A DNA stretch of 64,000 nucleotides, from assembly GCA_024743195.1 (NCBI GenBank), contig JANSXE010000003.1:124001-188000 (forward strand). Reading direction: 5' to 3'. A model generated the notes under the pieces. That model saw nothing but the letters and a program-made list of their open reading frames with translations, searched no databases and was not told the DNA's origin. Of this stretch, positions 52,968 to 62,296 are shown in pieces. The stretch is from Alphaproteobacteria bacterium. GTDB lineage: Bacteria > Pseudomonadota > Alphaproteobacteria > UBA8366 > Aestuariispiraceae. A program made the position numbers and the translations under genes. The stretch's first letter is position 1, and each line of letters begins with the position of its first letter.

Positions 52968-53044
52968 GGCCCCGTAGCTCAACCGGATAGAGCAGGCGCC
53001 TTCTAAGCGTCAGGTTGCAGGTTCGAATCCTGCCGGGGTCGCCA
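52968..53044 (+). tRNA. tRNA-Arg (anticodon TCT)
   Basis: A full cloverleaf of 77 bases including an encoded CCA. Acceptor GGCCCCG pairs with CGGGGTC (one G-T), D-stem GCTC/GAGC, anticodon stem GGCGC/GCGTC with loop CTTCTAA (anticodon TCT at 53002-53004), and T-stem GCAGG/CCTGC with loop TTCGAAT. It reads AGA/AGG codons, rare in this GC-rich genome. Confidence 0.97.
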
Positions 53045-53140
53045 TGCGCGGTCTCCGCGCAGATATCCGGAAACCGGCCTTCTCTTGACCGTGCGGCGCC
53101 TCTATATGACGCAAAGGGGCTTCAGGTGGGAAGAAACCGA

Positions 53141-53338
53141 ATGCTGAATGCGGACGAAGCGGCTCTCTTGACCTCAATCCTTACGCGATGTCGCAAGCTG
53201 GATCTGGCGTCGGCCGCTACGCTCGACGCGGCGATCGAGGAATTGCAGGCCTACCGCGGCCCGGGCCAGGATCCGGAGCGACAGGTCTTCAGGCATTTCG
53301 ACATCGAGTTCGTGGACGGCACGCGTCTCAAGGGGTAG
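53141..53338 (+). CDS. Small hypothetical protein
   Basis: A 65-residue protein with a GGGAAG site upstream of ATG 53141. It is predicted to have a helical first half (NADEAALLTSILTRC, ATLDAAIEELQAYR) and a beta-like tail (FRHFDIEFVDG). No family is recognised. The third-position GC is a little lower than in neighbours. Confidence 0.55.
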   Translation: MLNADEAALLTSILTRCRKLDLASAATLDAAIEELQAYRGPGQDPERQVFRHFDIEFVDGTRLKG

Positions 53339-53345
53339 CGACAGG

Positions 53346-54347
53346 TCACCCTGTTCGCTCGGGCGGCGCCTGCAACCGCAGCCGGATCGCGCAATGGTCG
53401 GAGAGACGCCAGGCCATCTCCGCCTCGCCGGCGAAGGGCGCATCGTAGGTCGGCTGGTCGAACCCCTCGAGCGCGACGAGCGCCGCCGCCTCCTCGTTCA
53501 TCACGAAATGGTCGATGAAGCGCGGATAGCGCACGCCCCTCCAGCAGGGCGCCCGGCGGAAGCGGGTGGGGCGCACGAGGCGCTGTGCGTCCGGGTCGCC
53601 GTCGCTCAGCACCGGCCACATCCAGGCCCCGTCGCGGGCCGTCCCCTCGACGCCGAAGCGTCGGTTGAAATCGCCGAAAAGGATGAAGGGGCCGCCTTCC
53701 GCGGCGCGCGCCTCGACCCAACGCTCCAGGATCGGAAGCTGCTGCGCCAGGCGCGCGCAGGCCTTGGCGCGGCGCATCTCGCGCCGGCTCGCGTCGTCGG
53801 GCAGGCGGTCTGCGAGGTCGAGCGGCGCCGCGTGGCAACCCGACTTCAGATGGACGCCCAGAAGGCGGACGGTCTGGTCGCCCAGCGTGATCACGAACTC
53901 GGCGCCGTAGCGCAGATGCGATCCGGGCAGGCCGAGCGTTCGCAGCCAGCGTACGCGGGTTCCGCAGGCAGCGTCGGTGCGGAAGGCGACGACCAGCCGC
54001 TGCGCGCCGGTGATCGGGTTTCCGCTGTCGCGCGGCGAGGCCTCGATGCAATAGCCCTCGGGCAGGAGGCGGCGGGCCGCTTCGTGTCCGTCCAACTCCT
54101 GAAACAGGATCACGTCCGCGTCGAGGGCGGCGGCGTAGGCCCGCAGCTGGGCCAAATCCTCCGGCGCGCGCCGGTACTTGCGCCTGTCGCCCCGGTAGAG
54201 CGCGTCGTTCGCGTAGAAATGCGCGACGTTCCAACTGGCCACGGTCAAACGCTCCGCTGGCGCGTCCGCCGCCGACGGGGCGCCCGCCGATGCGGTGAGG
54301 AGCGCCAGGAGCGGCGCCAGCCAGGGCGTGCAGTAGCGTCGCAGCAT
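53346..54347 (-). CDS. Exported endonuclease/exonuclease/phosphatase family protein
   Basis: A 333-residue protein from ATG 54347 (AGGGG just upstream), which gives a signal peptide ending near PSAADA. The EEP fold is shown by TVASWNVAHFYAND (Asn), ILFQELDG (metal Glu), LLGVHLKSGC (His), FILFGDFNRRF (Asp-x-Asn), FIDHFVM and LSDHCAIRL (final Asp-His pair). It may act on nucleic acids or phospholipid head groups outside the cytoplasm. Substrate is not predictable. Confidence 0.85.
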   Translation of the reverse strand: MLRRYCTPWLAPLLALLTASAGAPSAADAPAERLTVASWNVAHFYANDALYRGDRRKYRRAPEDLAQLRAYAAALDADVILFQELDGHEAARRLLPEGYCIEASPRDSGNPITGAQRLVVAFRTDAACGTRVRWLRTLGLPGSHLRYGAEFVITLGDQTVRLLGVHLKSGCHAAPLDLADRLPDDASRREMRRAKACARLAQQLPILERWVEARAAEGGPFILFGDFNRRFGVEGTARDGAWMWPVLSDGDPDAQRLVRPTRFRRAPCWRGVRYPRFIDHFVMNEEAAALVALEGFDQPTYDAPFAGEAEMAWRLSDHCAIRLRLQAPPERTG

Positions 54348-54471
54348 GTCCCCTCGATTGCACCAATTACGCGCAACCAAGTCTGCTAGCGATTAAAGCG
54401 GGAGTCAGGCTGTATTCCGGCCCGCGCGTGCAACCAAACGGGTCCCTCGGTCCCGGCCGGCTGTCGCGGCG

Positions 54472-55785
54472 TCAGTCGAGAGAGGTCGGCTTGCACACGG
54501 CGATCGGCTCGGCCACGCCGGCGACCTCGTAGGCGCCGAGCGGTTCGACCTCGGCCCCCGGGGGCAGCAGCGCCGCGAACTCCTCCGACATCAGGACCGG
54601 AACCTCGAGGCGCTTGGTCAGCGTCTCGATCCGTGCGGTGCGATTGACCGCAGGCCCCATGACCGTGAAATCGAGCCGGTCGGCCGCGCCCACATTGCCG
54701 TACAGCACCGAGCCTTCATGCAGCCCGATGCCGAACTGGATCGGCGGCAGGCCGCGCCGGCGCAGCCGCGCGTTCAGGCTCGGCAGCCGGTCGACGGCGT
54801 CGCAGGCGGCCGACAGCGCGGCGTCGCAGGCGGCCTGCGGGCTGCGCGCGTCCGTGGTCGGGAAGACGATCAGCATGGCGTCGCCGATGAAACGCAGCAC
54901 CTCACCGCCATAGACCGTGACCGATTCATAGACGTGGGCGAAATAGTCGTTCATCAGCTCCAGCATCGCGTACTCCTCCACCGTCTCGGTCATGGCGGTG
55001 AAGTTGCGCAGGTCGCAGTACCAGAGCGCGGCGTCGATGCGCTCCCCGTCGCCGCGGCGGATGCGGCCCTCCAGAACGCGCTTGCCGGTGCGCGAGCCGA
55101 GATAGGTCGTCAGGATGCTGATCGAGAGCTGATGCTGCGAGAGCGCCTCGACCACCGGCAGCAGCATGCGGGCGAGCAGTTGGAACTTGCCGACGTCCGC
55201 GTCGGTGAAGCCTTCCGGGCGATCGGTCGCGACGAACAGCGAGTCCATGCGGCCCGCGAAGGTCCACATTGGGATGCCCAGATAGTCGGTCCCGCCGATG
55301 TCGCGCACGCTGAACAGCACCGAGTGGTCGCGCTTCGGGTCGAGCTTGTCGAGGCGATAGCGCACCGCGCGGCCGGTGTCGCGCATGACCTCCGCCGGGC
55401 TGCCGATGAAGTCCGGGCTCTGGAAGATGCCGTGGCCGATGTTCAACGCCTCCGACCGGGCGGCGCCGCGATACCAATTGTAGGAATAGGCCGCCTGCTG
55501 CGGGTGGATCGCCCAGAGGCCGAGCCGGAGGCGCAGCACGGGCGCGCCGGCCTCGGTCAGCGCGCGCCCCAGCCCGGCCAGCAAATCGCCCAGATCGGCG
55601 ATCCGGCAGCCCGGTCCGAACAGCCAGTCGATCACCGGCATGAGCGACCAATCCTCCGCCGACAGTGTGGCGACGCAGCTCGCCAGCGGCCGCGCCTCGT
55701 CGCCCGGCAGCAGCGACAGGCTGTCGGAGAGGACCTCTGAGCCGCCCGGGGGGGCGGCGTCGGGCGGCTCGCGCTCTGCAGGCAT
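54472..55785 (-). CDS. Class III adenylate/guanylate cyclase
   Basis: A 437-residue protein from ATG 55785, chosen for the GGAG 4 bases upstream. Residues 60-235 form an unrecognised GAF-like sensor (DDLLAGLGRAL-type helices, DIGGTDYLGIPMWTF). The C-terminal cyclase domain begins near 265: ALWYCDLRNFTAMTE (first metal Asp), LRFIGDAMLIVFP (second metal Asp), GIGLHEGSVLYGNVG, FTVMGPAVNRTARIE. Both metal aspartates are present, so it should be active, probably on ATP. No membrane segment is evident. Confidence 0.88.
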   Translation of the reverse strand: MPAEREPPDAAPPGGSEVLSDSLSLLPGDEARPLASCVATLSAEDWSLMPVIDWLFGPGCRIADLGDLLAGLGRALTEAGAPVLRLRLGLWAIHPQQAAYSYNWYRGAARSEALNIGHGIFQSPDFIGSPAEVMRDTGRAVRYRLDKLDPKRDHSVLFSVRDIGGTDYLGIPMWTFAGRMDSLFVATDRPEGFTDADVGKFQLLARMLLPVVEALSQHQLSISILTTYLGSRTGKRVLEGRIRRGDGERIDAALWYCDLRNFTAMTETVEEYAMLELMNDYFAHVYESVTVYGGEVLRFIGDAMLIVFPTTDARSPQAACDAALSAACDAVDRLPSLNARLRRRGLPPIQFGIGLHEGSVLYGNVGAADRLDFTVMGPAVNRTARIETLTKRLEVPVLMSEEFAALLPPGAEVEPLGAYEVAGVAEPIAVCKPTSLD

Positions 55786-55864
55786 CGGCTCCAGTCCTTG
55801 GACTCTCCGGAAGGCAACAGGGCAGGATAGCATGCGCGGGCGCGCGGGACAGCCTGGGATGCCG

Positions 55865-56968
55865 CTACTGCGCGCGGCCAAGGCTCGCCCGGTCGATGGC
55901 GCCGGCCTTGACGACCGCGTGGACCGCAAGGCCGGGCGCCAGCCCCAGGCGGTCGACCGACAGGCGCGTCACCCGCGCCCAGATCGGCGCGCCCGCGTCG
56001 ACCAGCACGTCGACGAAGGGACCCTCCGCCGGCGCCAGCTCGCGCACCACCCCGGGCAGGATGTTGAGCGTGCTCGCCCCCTCCGGCGCCGCCAGCGTCA
56101 GCGTCACGTCGCGCGCGCGCAACCGGATGCGCAGCGTCGTTCCCACCGGCCGGCGCAGCCGGGGGACGAGCAGTTCCCGCCCTTCGGCGATGGACAGGCG
56201 GGTGAGCGCATAGGCCTCGTCATGCGCCTCGACCCGGGCGGCGACGACGGCGCCGGCCTCATAGCGGCCGGTCAGCGGGCGCAGGTCCAGACGGCTCGTG
56301 ACGTCTTCCACCGGGCCGACGGCGGCGACGCGGCCGCGGTCGATCAGCACCATGGTGTCGGCCAGCCGGATCACCTCCTCCATCGCGTGGCTGACATAGA
56401 CGATGGGGACGCCGGCCTCCTCCTTGAGGCGCTCCAGGAAGGGCAGAATCTCCGCCTTTCGCGGGCCGTCGAGATTGGCCAGCGGCTCGTCCATCAGCAA
56501 GAGCGCCGGATCGGCCAACAGCGCCCGGCCGATCGCGACGCGCTGCACCTCCCCGCCGGAGAGCGCGCCCGGCCGCCGGTCCAGCAGGTCCGCGAGGTCC
56601 AGAAGGTCGCATACCGCCGCAAGGCCGAGCGCGCCGCGGCGCCCCCCGGCCCAACGGGCGTAGAGCAGATTGCGCCGCACCGTCATATGCGGGAAGAGGC
56701 GCGCATCCTGGAAGACGCAGCCGACGCGCCTTTTGTGGGCGGGCAGATCGATCCCGGCCGCGCGATCGACCAGCACCCGGCCGCCGACCGCGATGCGCCC
56801 GCGGTCCGGCCGCAGCAGGCCCGCGATCATCTGCACCAGGCTCGTCTTGCCGGCCCCGGAGCGGCCGAACAGCGCGGTCACGCCGGGGCCGCTTTCGAAG
56901 GCGGCGGCGATCTCTACGCTGTCGCCGAGGCGCTTCGTCACGTCGACTTCGAGCCGCGCGCCGCTCAT
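55865..56968 (-). CDS. modC: Molybdate ABC transporter ATP-binding protein
   Basis: A 367-residue ATPase of the molybdate importer. Walker A is FGRSGAGKTS, the signature ALSGGEVQRVAIGRALL, Walker B LLLMDEPLANLD, and VSHAMEEV holds the switch histidine. The C-terminal third is a TOBE/Mop domain (ARVEAHDEAYALTRLS, STLNILPGVVRELA) that binds oxyanion and represses transport. ATG 56968 overlaps the modB stop as ATGA. Confidence 0.95.
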   Translation of the reverse strand: MSGARLEVDVTKRLGDSVEIAAAFESGPGVTALFGRSGAGKTSLVQMIAGLLRPDRGRIAVGGRVLVDRAAGIDLPAHKRRVGCVFQDARLFPHMTVRRNLLYARWAGGRRGALGLAAVCDLLDLADLLDRRPGALSGGEVQRVAIGRALLADPALLLMDEPLANLDGPRKAEILPFLERLKEEAGVPIVYVSHAMEEVIRLADTMVLIDRGRVAAVGPVEDVTSRLDLRPLTGRYEAGAVVAARVEAHDEAYALTRLSIAEGRELLVPRLRRPVGTTLRIRLRARDVTLTLAAPEGASTLNILPGVVRELAPAEGPFVDVLVDAGAPIWARVTRLSVDRLGLAPGLAVHAVVKAGAIDRASLGRAQ

Positions 56969-57669
56969 CCCTCCAGCCCCTTCACGCGCCGGCCGGCGCG
57001 CCGGGCCAGCAGTTCCGAGGCGACGAGCGCCAGCATCGACAGCGCCACGGCGATGACCGTCAGGCGGATCGCCGCGGCTTCGCCGGTCGGCGTCTGCAGC
57101 ATGCTGTAGATCGCGATCGACAGCGTGCGGGTCTCGCCCGGGATGTTGGAGACGAAGGTGATGGTCGCCCCGAACTCCCCCAGCCCCTTGGCGAAGGCCA
57201 GGATCGCGCCGACGATCACGCCGGGCAGGATCTGCGGCAGGGTCACCGTGGCGAAGACCACGGGCCCGCTGGCGCCCAGCGTGCGCGCCGCCTGTTCCAT
57301 GCGCCCGTCCACGCCTTCGATCGAGAGGCGGATAGCGCGCACCATCAGCGGGAAGCCCATCACCGCGGCCGCGACCACTGCGCCGGTCCAGCGAAAGGCC
57401 AGCGTGATCCCGAACGCCTCCTGCAGCCATCCGCCGACCGGTCCCTTGGTCCCGAGCAGCAGAAGCAGGAGATACCCCGTCACCACGGGCGGCAGCACCA
57501 GCGGCAGATGGACCAGCCCGTTGACCAGGCTGCGGCCCGGGAACTCCACGCGCGCCAGCAACCAGGCGACCGCCAGTGCGACCGGCAGCCCGCAAACGAC
57601 GCTCCACAGCGCCACCCGCGCCGAGAGCGCCAGCGCCTCCAGTTCGAGCGGCGTCAGCCAGTCGGTCAT
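56965..57669 (-). CDS. modB: Molybdate ABC transporter permease
   Basis: A 234-residue inner-membrane permease with about five to six membrane segments (LSARVALWSVVCGLPVALAV, LPLVLPPVVTGYLLLLLLG, RWTGAVVAAAVMGFPLMVRA). The EAA loop reads EQAARTLGASGPVVFATVTLP, which couples to ModC. It overlaps modA and modC by 4 bases on each side. Confidence 0.95.
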   Translation of the reverse strand: MTDWLTPLELEALALSARVALWSVVCGLPVALAVAWLLARVEFPGRSLVNGLVHLPLVLPPVVTGYLLLLLLGTKGPVGGWLQEAFGITLAFRWTGAVVAAAVMGFPLMVRAIRLSIEGVDGRMEQAARTLGASGPVVFATVTLPQILPGVIVGAILAFAKGLGEFGATITFVSNIPGETRTLSIAIYSMLQTPTGEAAAIRLTVIAVALSMLALVASELLARRAGRRVKGLEG

Positions 57670-58520
57670 GAGGGCGGGGAGGCGGCGGCCGCCTGGAAGC
57701 CGTGGCGGGCGAAGACCGCCCCGGCGTCCGCGCCGCTCAGGAAATCGAGGAACGCGCGGGCGGCTCCGTGCTGTGCGCTCTCAAGCCCGTAGCGGGTGAT
57801 CGCCGCCGGGTAGCGGATCGGCGCGTGACTGTCGGCCGGGAAGCGCGCGACGACCGCGACGCGCGGATCGGCCAGCGCGTCCGTCGCATAGACGATCCCC
57901 AGCGGCGCCTCGCGGCGCGCCGTCAGCGCCAGCGCCGTGCGCACATTGGCGGCGCGCGCGATGCGGGGCGCCAGCGCCTCCCACTGGCCCAGGCTCTGCA
58001 GCGCCTGCCGGGCGTAGATCCCGGCGGGCACGTGATCCGGATCGCCCATCGCGAGCCGCGCGCCCTGGGGCAGGAGGGTCGCCAGCGCCGCATCGGCGCT
58101 CAGGACAGCCTCCGGCGCGGGTGCGGCGGCCGCGTCGGCGGGCGCGATCAGCACCAGCGCGTTCGCCAGCAGGTCGCGGCGGCTGGCCGCCTCGATCAGG
58201 CCGCGCGCGGCGGCATAGTCCATCCAGGCGGGATTGGCGGAAAGGAAAAGGTGCGCGGGCGCGCCCTGCTCGATCTGGCGGGCCAGCGTCGAGCTCGATT
58301 CGAAGACGAGCCGCACCGGCTCGCCGCCCCGCGCGCGATAGGCCGCGGCCGCGTCCGTCAGCGCGTCGGTCAGGCTCGCCGCTGCGAAGACGGTCAGCGG
58401 CGCCTCCGCCCGCGCGCCCGGCGCCCCGAACGTGGCTGCGGCGACGGCGGGCGCGGCGCCGGCGAAAAGGGCCAACGCCCCCGCCAGCAGACGACGGCGC
58501 ACGCTGGATTTGGGCGGCAT
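57666..58520 (-). CDS. modA: Molybdate ABC transporter substrate-binding protein
   Basis: A 284-residue periplasmic binding protein from ATG 58520, which has GGAGAG 8 bases upstream; ATG 58550 lies inside the dyad region and is less likely. A signal peptide with a double-basic start ends near GARAEA. The oxyanion site residues are in TVFAAASLTDAL and FESSSTLARQIEQGAP, and the tail has AITRYGLESAQHGAARAF. It is the first gene of modABC. Confidence 0.94.
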   Translation of the reverse strand: MPPKSSVRRRLLAGALALFAGAAPAVAAATFGAPGARAEAPLTVFAAASLTDALTDAAAAYRARGGEPVRLVFESSSTLARQIEQGAPAHLFLSANPAWMDYAAARGLIEAASRRDLLANALVLIAPADAAAAPAPEAVLSADAALATLLPQGARLAMGDPDHVPAGIYARQALQSLGQWEALAPRIARAANVRTALALTARREAPLGIVYATDALADPRVAVVARFPADSHAPIRYPAAITRYGLESAQHGAARAFLDFLSGADAGAVFARHGFQAAAASPPS

Positions 58521-58536
58521 GCGGCGGCTCTCCGAG

Positions 58537-58581
58537 TGCGATATGTCCACTCAGCTATATCGCATCGGGCGAACGGCTCAA
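58537..58581 (-). promoter_or_regulatory. Promoter and Mo-box-like dyad upstream of modABC
   Basis: TGCGATAT (58537-58544) and ATATCGCA (58557-58564) form a perfect 8-bp dyad with a 12-base centre, similar to ModE/MopA operators (CGnTATA-N-TATAnCG). On the minus strand TTGAGC (58576-58581) and TATAGC (58554-58559) are 16 bases apart, so the -10 lies in one arm. Molybdate-dependent repression is expected. Confidence 0.6.
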
Positions 58582-58618
58582 AGGGGATTGATACACCGGC
58601 GGCGCGCCGGCGCGGCTC

Positions 58619-59767
58619 TTAGGCCAGTCGGGCGAGACCGGCCTCCAGGTCGGCGATCAAATCCTTGGGGTCTTCCAGGCCGACATGGAGACGGATCAGG
58701 AAGCCCTCGTCCTCCCAGCGGGTGGCGGTGCGGATCTTCTCCGGATAGGCGGTGAGCGCCAGGCTCTCATAGCCGCCCCAGCTCGCGCCGACGCCGAACA
58801 GCTCGAGGCCGTCGATCATGGCGACGAGCTTCTCCTTGCTCGCCACCTTCACGACGACGCCGAACAGGCCGCAGGCGCCGTCGAAGTCGCGTTTCCAGAG
58901 CGCGTGGTCGGGATGGCTCTCGAGCGCCGGATGGATCACGCGGGCGACTTCCGGCCGGCCCTCCAGCCAGCGGGCGACCGCGATCCCGTTCTTCTGATGA
59001 CGCTCCAGCCGCACGGAGAGCGTGCGCAGCCCGCGATGGGTCAGATAGGCTTCCTCCGCGCCGGCGGTCACGCCGAGCTGGATCGCCGTCTGGCGGACCG
59101 CCTCGCGGGTCGCCTCGTTGCAGCAGACGATCCCCATCATCGCGTCGGAATGGCCGACATGGTACTTCGTCGCGGCCAGGACGGAGATGTCGACCCCATG
59201 CTCCAGCGGACGGAAGAAATGGCTCGCCCCCCAGGTGTTGTCGAAGGCGGTGGGGACGCCCTTGGCGCGCGCGGCGGCGGCCAGGGCCGGCGTGTCCATG
59301 ATCTCGAAGGTCAGCGAGCCCGGGCTCTCCAGCCAGACCAGGAAGGTCTCCGGACGGATCAGGCGGGTGAGCCCGTCCGCCTCGATATGCGGGTCGAAAT
59401 ACTCCGTCTCGACGCCGAGCCGGGCGAGCAGCCCGTCGCACAGCTTGCGCACCGGCCAGTAAGCGCTGTCGCTGACCAATAGATGGCCGCCTGGCTTGGC
59501 GAAGGCGAGCATCGCGGTGCTGATGGCGTTCAGGCCGCTGGAGCACAGGACGCTCTCGGCCGCGCCCTCGAGGTCGCTCACCGCCTCGGCGACGGCCCGG
59601 GTGGTCGGCGTGCCGAAGCGGCCGTAAATCATCTCGCCGCGGCGGTTCTCGAAATCCTCGATATGCTCGAAGGTGACGGTGGAGACGCGATAGACCGGCG
59701 GATTGACCGCGCCCTTGTAGTCGCGCGGCCGGCGGCCGGCGTGGGTGATGCGGGTGTCGCGCTCCAT
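58619..59767 (-). CDS. metC: Cystathionine beta-lyase
   Basis: A 382-residue PLP enzyme of the Cys/Met metabolism family that yields homocysteine from cystathionine. The PLP-lysine lies in AATKYHVGHSDAMMG, the start is DTRITHAGRRPRDYKGAVNPP, and GASWGGYESLALT is typical of MetC rather than of cystathionine gamma-synthase. The length matches the family. It stands between the mod promoter and the divergent lhgO gene. Confidence 0.92.
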   Translation of the reverse strand: MERDTRITHAGRRPRDYKGAVNPPVYRVSTVTFEHIEDFENRRGEMIYGRFGTPTTRAVAEAVSDLEGAAESVLCSSGLNAISTAMLAFAKPGGHLLVSDSAYWPVRKLCDGLLARLGVETEYFDPHIEADGLTRLIRPETFLVWLESPGSLTFEIMDTPALAAAARAKGVPTAFDNTWGASHFFRPLEHGVDISVLAATKYHVGHSDAMMGIVCCNEATREAVRQTAIQLGVTAGAEEAYLTHRGLRTLSVRLERHQKNGIAVARWLEGRPEVARVIHPALESHPDHALWKRDFDGACGLFGVVVKVASKEKLVAMIDGLELFGVGASWGGYESLALTAYPEKIRTATRWEDEGFLIRLHVGLEDPKDLIADLEAGLARLA

Positions 59768-59932
59768 GTCCTTTGGCCCCTTCGCTCTTGTGGCGGCGGC
59801 GGACCGGCCGTCGGGGCGGTCGCGGCCTCTTGCCGGGCTCGCCGCGCCGGGCTAAGCGGGATCGGTTCTTAGCAGGCGGCCGGATCGCTCACAAGCGGCG
59901 GCGCGGACCGGGGATTGGCGACGGGGACGGGG

Positions 59933-61039
59933 ATGGATCGGGTCGAGTGCGTGGTGATCGGCGCGGGCGTGATCGGGCTTGCGGTCGCGCGGGCCTTGGC
60001 GCTGGCCGGGCGCGAGGTCGTGGTGATCGAGGCGGAGAGCCTGATCGGCTCGATCACCAGTTCGCGCAACAGCGAGGTCATCCACGCGGGCATCTATTAC
60101 CCGACCGGCAGCCTGAAGCACCGGCTCTGCCTGGAGGGCAAGCGGCGCCTCTACGCCTATTGCGACGACCACGGCGTGCCCTACAGCCGCTGCGGCAAGC
60201 TGATCGTGGCGACCGACGCGGCGGAGGACGAGAAGCTCGACGCCATCCTGGAGACCGCGCTCGCCAACGGGGTGGAGGAGATGGCGCGCCTCTCCGCCGC
60301 CGAAGCGCAGGCGATGGAGCCGGCGCTCGCCTGCACCGGGGCGCTGCATTCCGGCTCGACCGGGATCATTTCCAGCCACGATCTGATGATCGCCTATCAG
60401 GGCGATGCGGAGGGGGCGGGCGCCATGGTCGCCTTCAACGCGCCCGTGCTCTCCGGCGCGGTCGAGGACGACGGGATCGTGCTGGAGGTCGGCGGCGACC
60501 ACCCGATGCGCCTCAAGGCGGATCTGGCGGTGAACAGCGCCGGGCTGGCGGCGCAGGCCATCGCGGCGCGCCTCGACGGCGTGCCGGCCGACAGCATCCC
60601 GCCGATCTTCTACGCCAAGGGCAATTACTACGCGCTCGCCGGCCGGGCGCCCTTTTCGCGGCTGATCTATCCGGCGCCGGTGGCCGGGGGGTTGGGCGTG
60701 CATCTGACGCTCGACCTCGGCGGGCAGGCGCGCTTCGGCCCGGATGTGGAGTGGATCGAGGCGATCGACTACGACGTCGACCCGGCCCGCGCGGACGGCT
60801 TCTACGCCGCCGTGCGCCGCTACTGGCCGGGGCTGCCGGACGGCGCGCTGGCCCCGGCCTATTCCGGCGTCCGTCCGAAGGTCGCGAAGCCCGGCGGCTC
60901 CGGCGAGGACTTCATCGTCCAGGGACCGGCGGATCATGGCGTTCCCGGCTATGTCGGCCTCTATGGGATCGAGAGCCCGGGACTGACCGCCTCGCTGGCG
61001 CTCGCCGACCTCGTGCTGGAGAAGGCGAAGGGCGCTTGA
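59933..61039 (+). CDS. lhgO: L-2-hydroxyglutarate oxidase/dehydrogenase LhgO-type
   Basis: A 368-residue flavoprotein from ATG 59933 (GGGGACGGGG upstream; a TTG at 59915 would add six residues). Motifs are [17 protein letters not shown], the family signature [32 protein letters not shown] and the C-terminal [19 protein letters not shown] with [10 protein letters not shown]. It oxidises L-2-hydroxyglutarate to 2-oxoglutarate and feeds electrons to the respiratory chain. The last 41 codons are duplicated downstream as a relic. Confidence 0.92.
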   Translation: MDRVECVVIGAGVIGLAVARALALAGREVVVIEAESLIGSITSSRNSEVIHAGIYYPTGSLKHRLCLEGKRRLYAYCDDHGVPYSRCGKLIVATDAAEDEKLDAILETALANGVEEMARLSAAEAQAMEPALACTGALHSGSTGIISSHDLMIAYQGDAEGAGAMVAFNAPVLSGAVEDDGIVLEVGGDHPMRLKADLAVNSAGLAAQAIAARLDGVPADSIPPIFYAKGNYYALAGRAPFSRLIYPAPVAGGLGVHLTLDLGGQARFGPDVEWIEAIDYDVDPARADGFYAAVRRYWPGLPDGALAPAYSGVRPKVAKPGGSGEDFIVQGPADHGVPGYVGLYGIESPGLTASLALADLVLEKAKGA

Positions 61040-61101
61040 CGCGGACCGGAACTTAAGGCGAACATGCCGACCGTCCGCGCCGCCACAAGGAGGCCCCTCC
61101 C

Positions 61102-61551
61102 ATGTCCGACCCGTCCCGTTCCCCCGCGCGCCGCACGGGCGGCTGCGCCTGCGGCGGCGTGCGCTTCGCCATCGACGGCCCGGTGAAGCAGATCGTCACC
61201 TGCCATTGCACGGCCTGCCGGCGCCAGACCGGTCATTTCCTGGCCTTCACCGCGGCCTGGAAGGACCAAATGCGCCTCGAGGGGGAGGAGACGCTGACCT
61301 GGCGGACCTCCAGCCCCGGCTATCGCCGCGGTTTCTGTTCGCGCTGCGGCTCGATGCTGTTCTTCGACGGGGAGCGGGACGAGAAGATCTCGATCGCCGC
61401 CGGCGCGCTCGACGACGCGAGCGGCCTCGAGATCCAGGCCCACCTCTTCACCGCCGACAAGGGCGCCTACTACGAGATCCTCGACGGCGCCCCGCAATAC
61501 GCCCAAGGCGGCGACACCGTCCCCATGCCGCCGCGCGACGCGGACGGGTGA
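61102..61551 (+). CDS. GFA-like zinc protein, copy 1 of a tandem duplication
   Basis: A 149-residue Mss4-fold protein. Zinc cysteines are in GGCACGGVRFAIDG, VTCHCTACRRQTGHFL and FCSRCGSMLFFDG, and the tail has AHLFTADKGAYYEI. It lies 62 bases after lhgO on the same strand. It is closely related to the second copy, with identical first 18 residues and identical final residues VPMPPRDADG. Enzyme function is unproven in this family. Confidence 0.9.
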   Translation: MSDPSRSPARRTGGCACGGVRFAIDGPVKQIVTCHCTACRRQTGHFLAFTAAWKDQMRLEGEETLTWRTSSPGYRRGFCSRCGSMLFFDGERDEKISIAAGALDDASGLEIQAHLFTADKGAYYEILDGAPQYAQGGDTVPMPPRDADG

Positions 61552-61657
61552 GGGGCGCCTTTCGGTCCTATTCCTCGCCCTTCCTCTTCATGGGGGAGAG
61601 TCTGGGGGAGGCGAACCCGCGCGGGCGCGCCGCGCGACTCGGGGCGGAGACGCCGGC

Positions 61658-61780
61658 GTCCAGGGTCCGGCGGGTCACGGCGTGCCCGGATATGTCGGCC
61701 TCTACGGGGGCGAAGGCCCGGGGCCGGCCGGCTCGCCGGCGCTCGGCGACTTGGCGGCGGCGAAGGCGGAGGGCGCTTGA
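61658..61780 (+). pseudogene. Duplicated 3' fragment of lhgO
   Basis: Forty codons plus stop match the end of lhgO in frame: [17 protein letters not shown], then altered residues, ending KAEGA before TGA, against KAKGA in the parent. The fragment lies exactly 741 bases after its source, has no start of its own and is the left part of the duplicated unit. Confidence 0.85.
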
Positions 61781-61842
61781 CGCGGATGCGAACCTAAGGC
61801 GAACATGCGCCCTATCCGCGCCGCCAGAGGAGACGCCGCATC

Positions 61843-62292
61843 ATGTCCGACCCGTCCCGCTCCCCCGCGCGCCGCACGGGCGGCTGCGCGTGCGGCGCCG
61901 TGCGCTTTGAAGTCGACGGCCCGCTGAAGCAGATCGTCGCCTGCCATTGCACGATGTGCCGACGCCAGACCGGCCACTTTCTGGCCTCGACCGACGCGTG
62001 GAAGGACCAGATGGGCCTGACCGGCGAGGCGGCGGTGGTGTGGCGGCGCTCCAGCGAGGGCGCCCGGCGCGGCTTCTGCGGAACCTGCGGCTCGTTCCTA
62101 TTCTTCGATGTGATCGGGGCGGAGACGATCTCGATCGCCGCGGGCGCGCTCGACGACGCCAGCGGATTAGAGATCGCCGCCCACGTCTTCACCGCCGACA
62201 AGGGCGCCTATTACGAGATCCTCGACGACGCCCCACACTTTCCCCTAGGCGGCTCTACGGTCCCCATGCCGCCCCGCGACGCGGACGGGTGA
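61843..62292 (+). CDS. GFA-like zinc protein, copy 2 of a tandem duplication
   Basis: A 149-residue paralogue of the gene at 61102, shifted by 741 bases. Zinc cysteines are kept in GGCACGAVRFEVDG, VACHCTMCRRQTGHFL and FCGTCGSFLFFD. Differences cluster in the middle (MGLTGEAAVVWRRSSEGARR). Both copies remain intact, so both are probably functional and diverging. An AGAGGAGAC site lies upstream. Confidence 0.9.
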   Translation: MSDPSRSPARRTGGCACGAVRFEVDGPLKQIVACHCTMCRRQTGHFLASTDAWKDQMGLTGEAAVVWRRSSEGARRGFCGTCGSFLFFDVIGAETISIAAGALDDASGLEIAAHVFTADKGAYYEILDDAPHFPLGGSTVPMPPRDADG

Positions 62293-62296
62293 GGGC

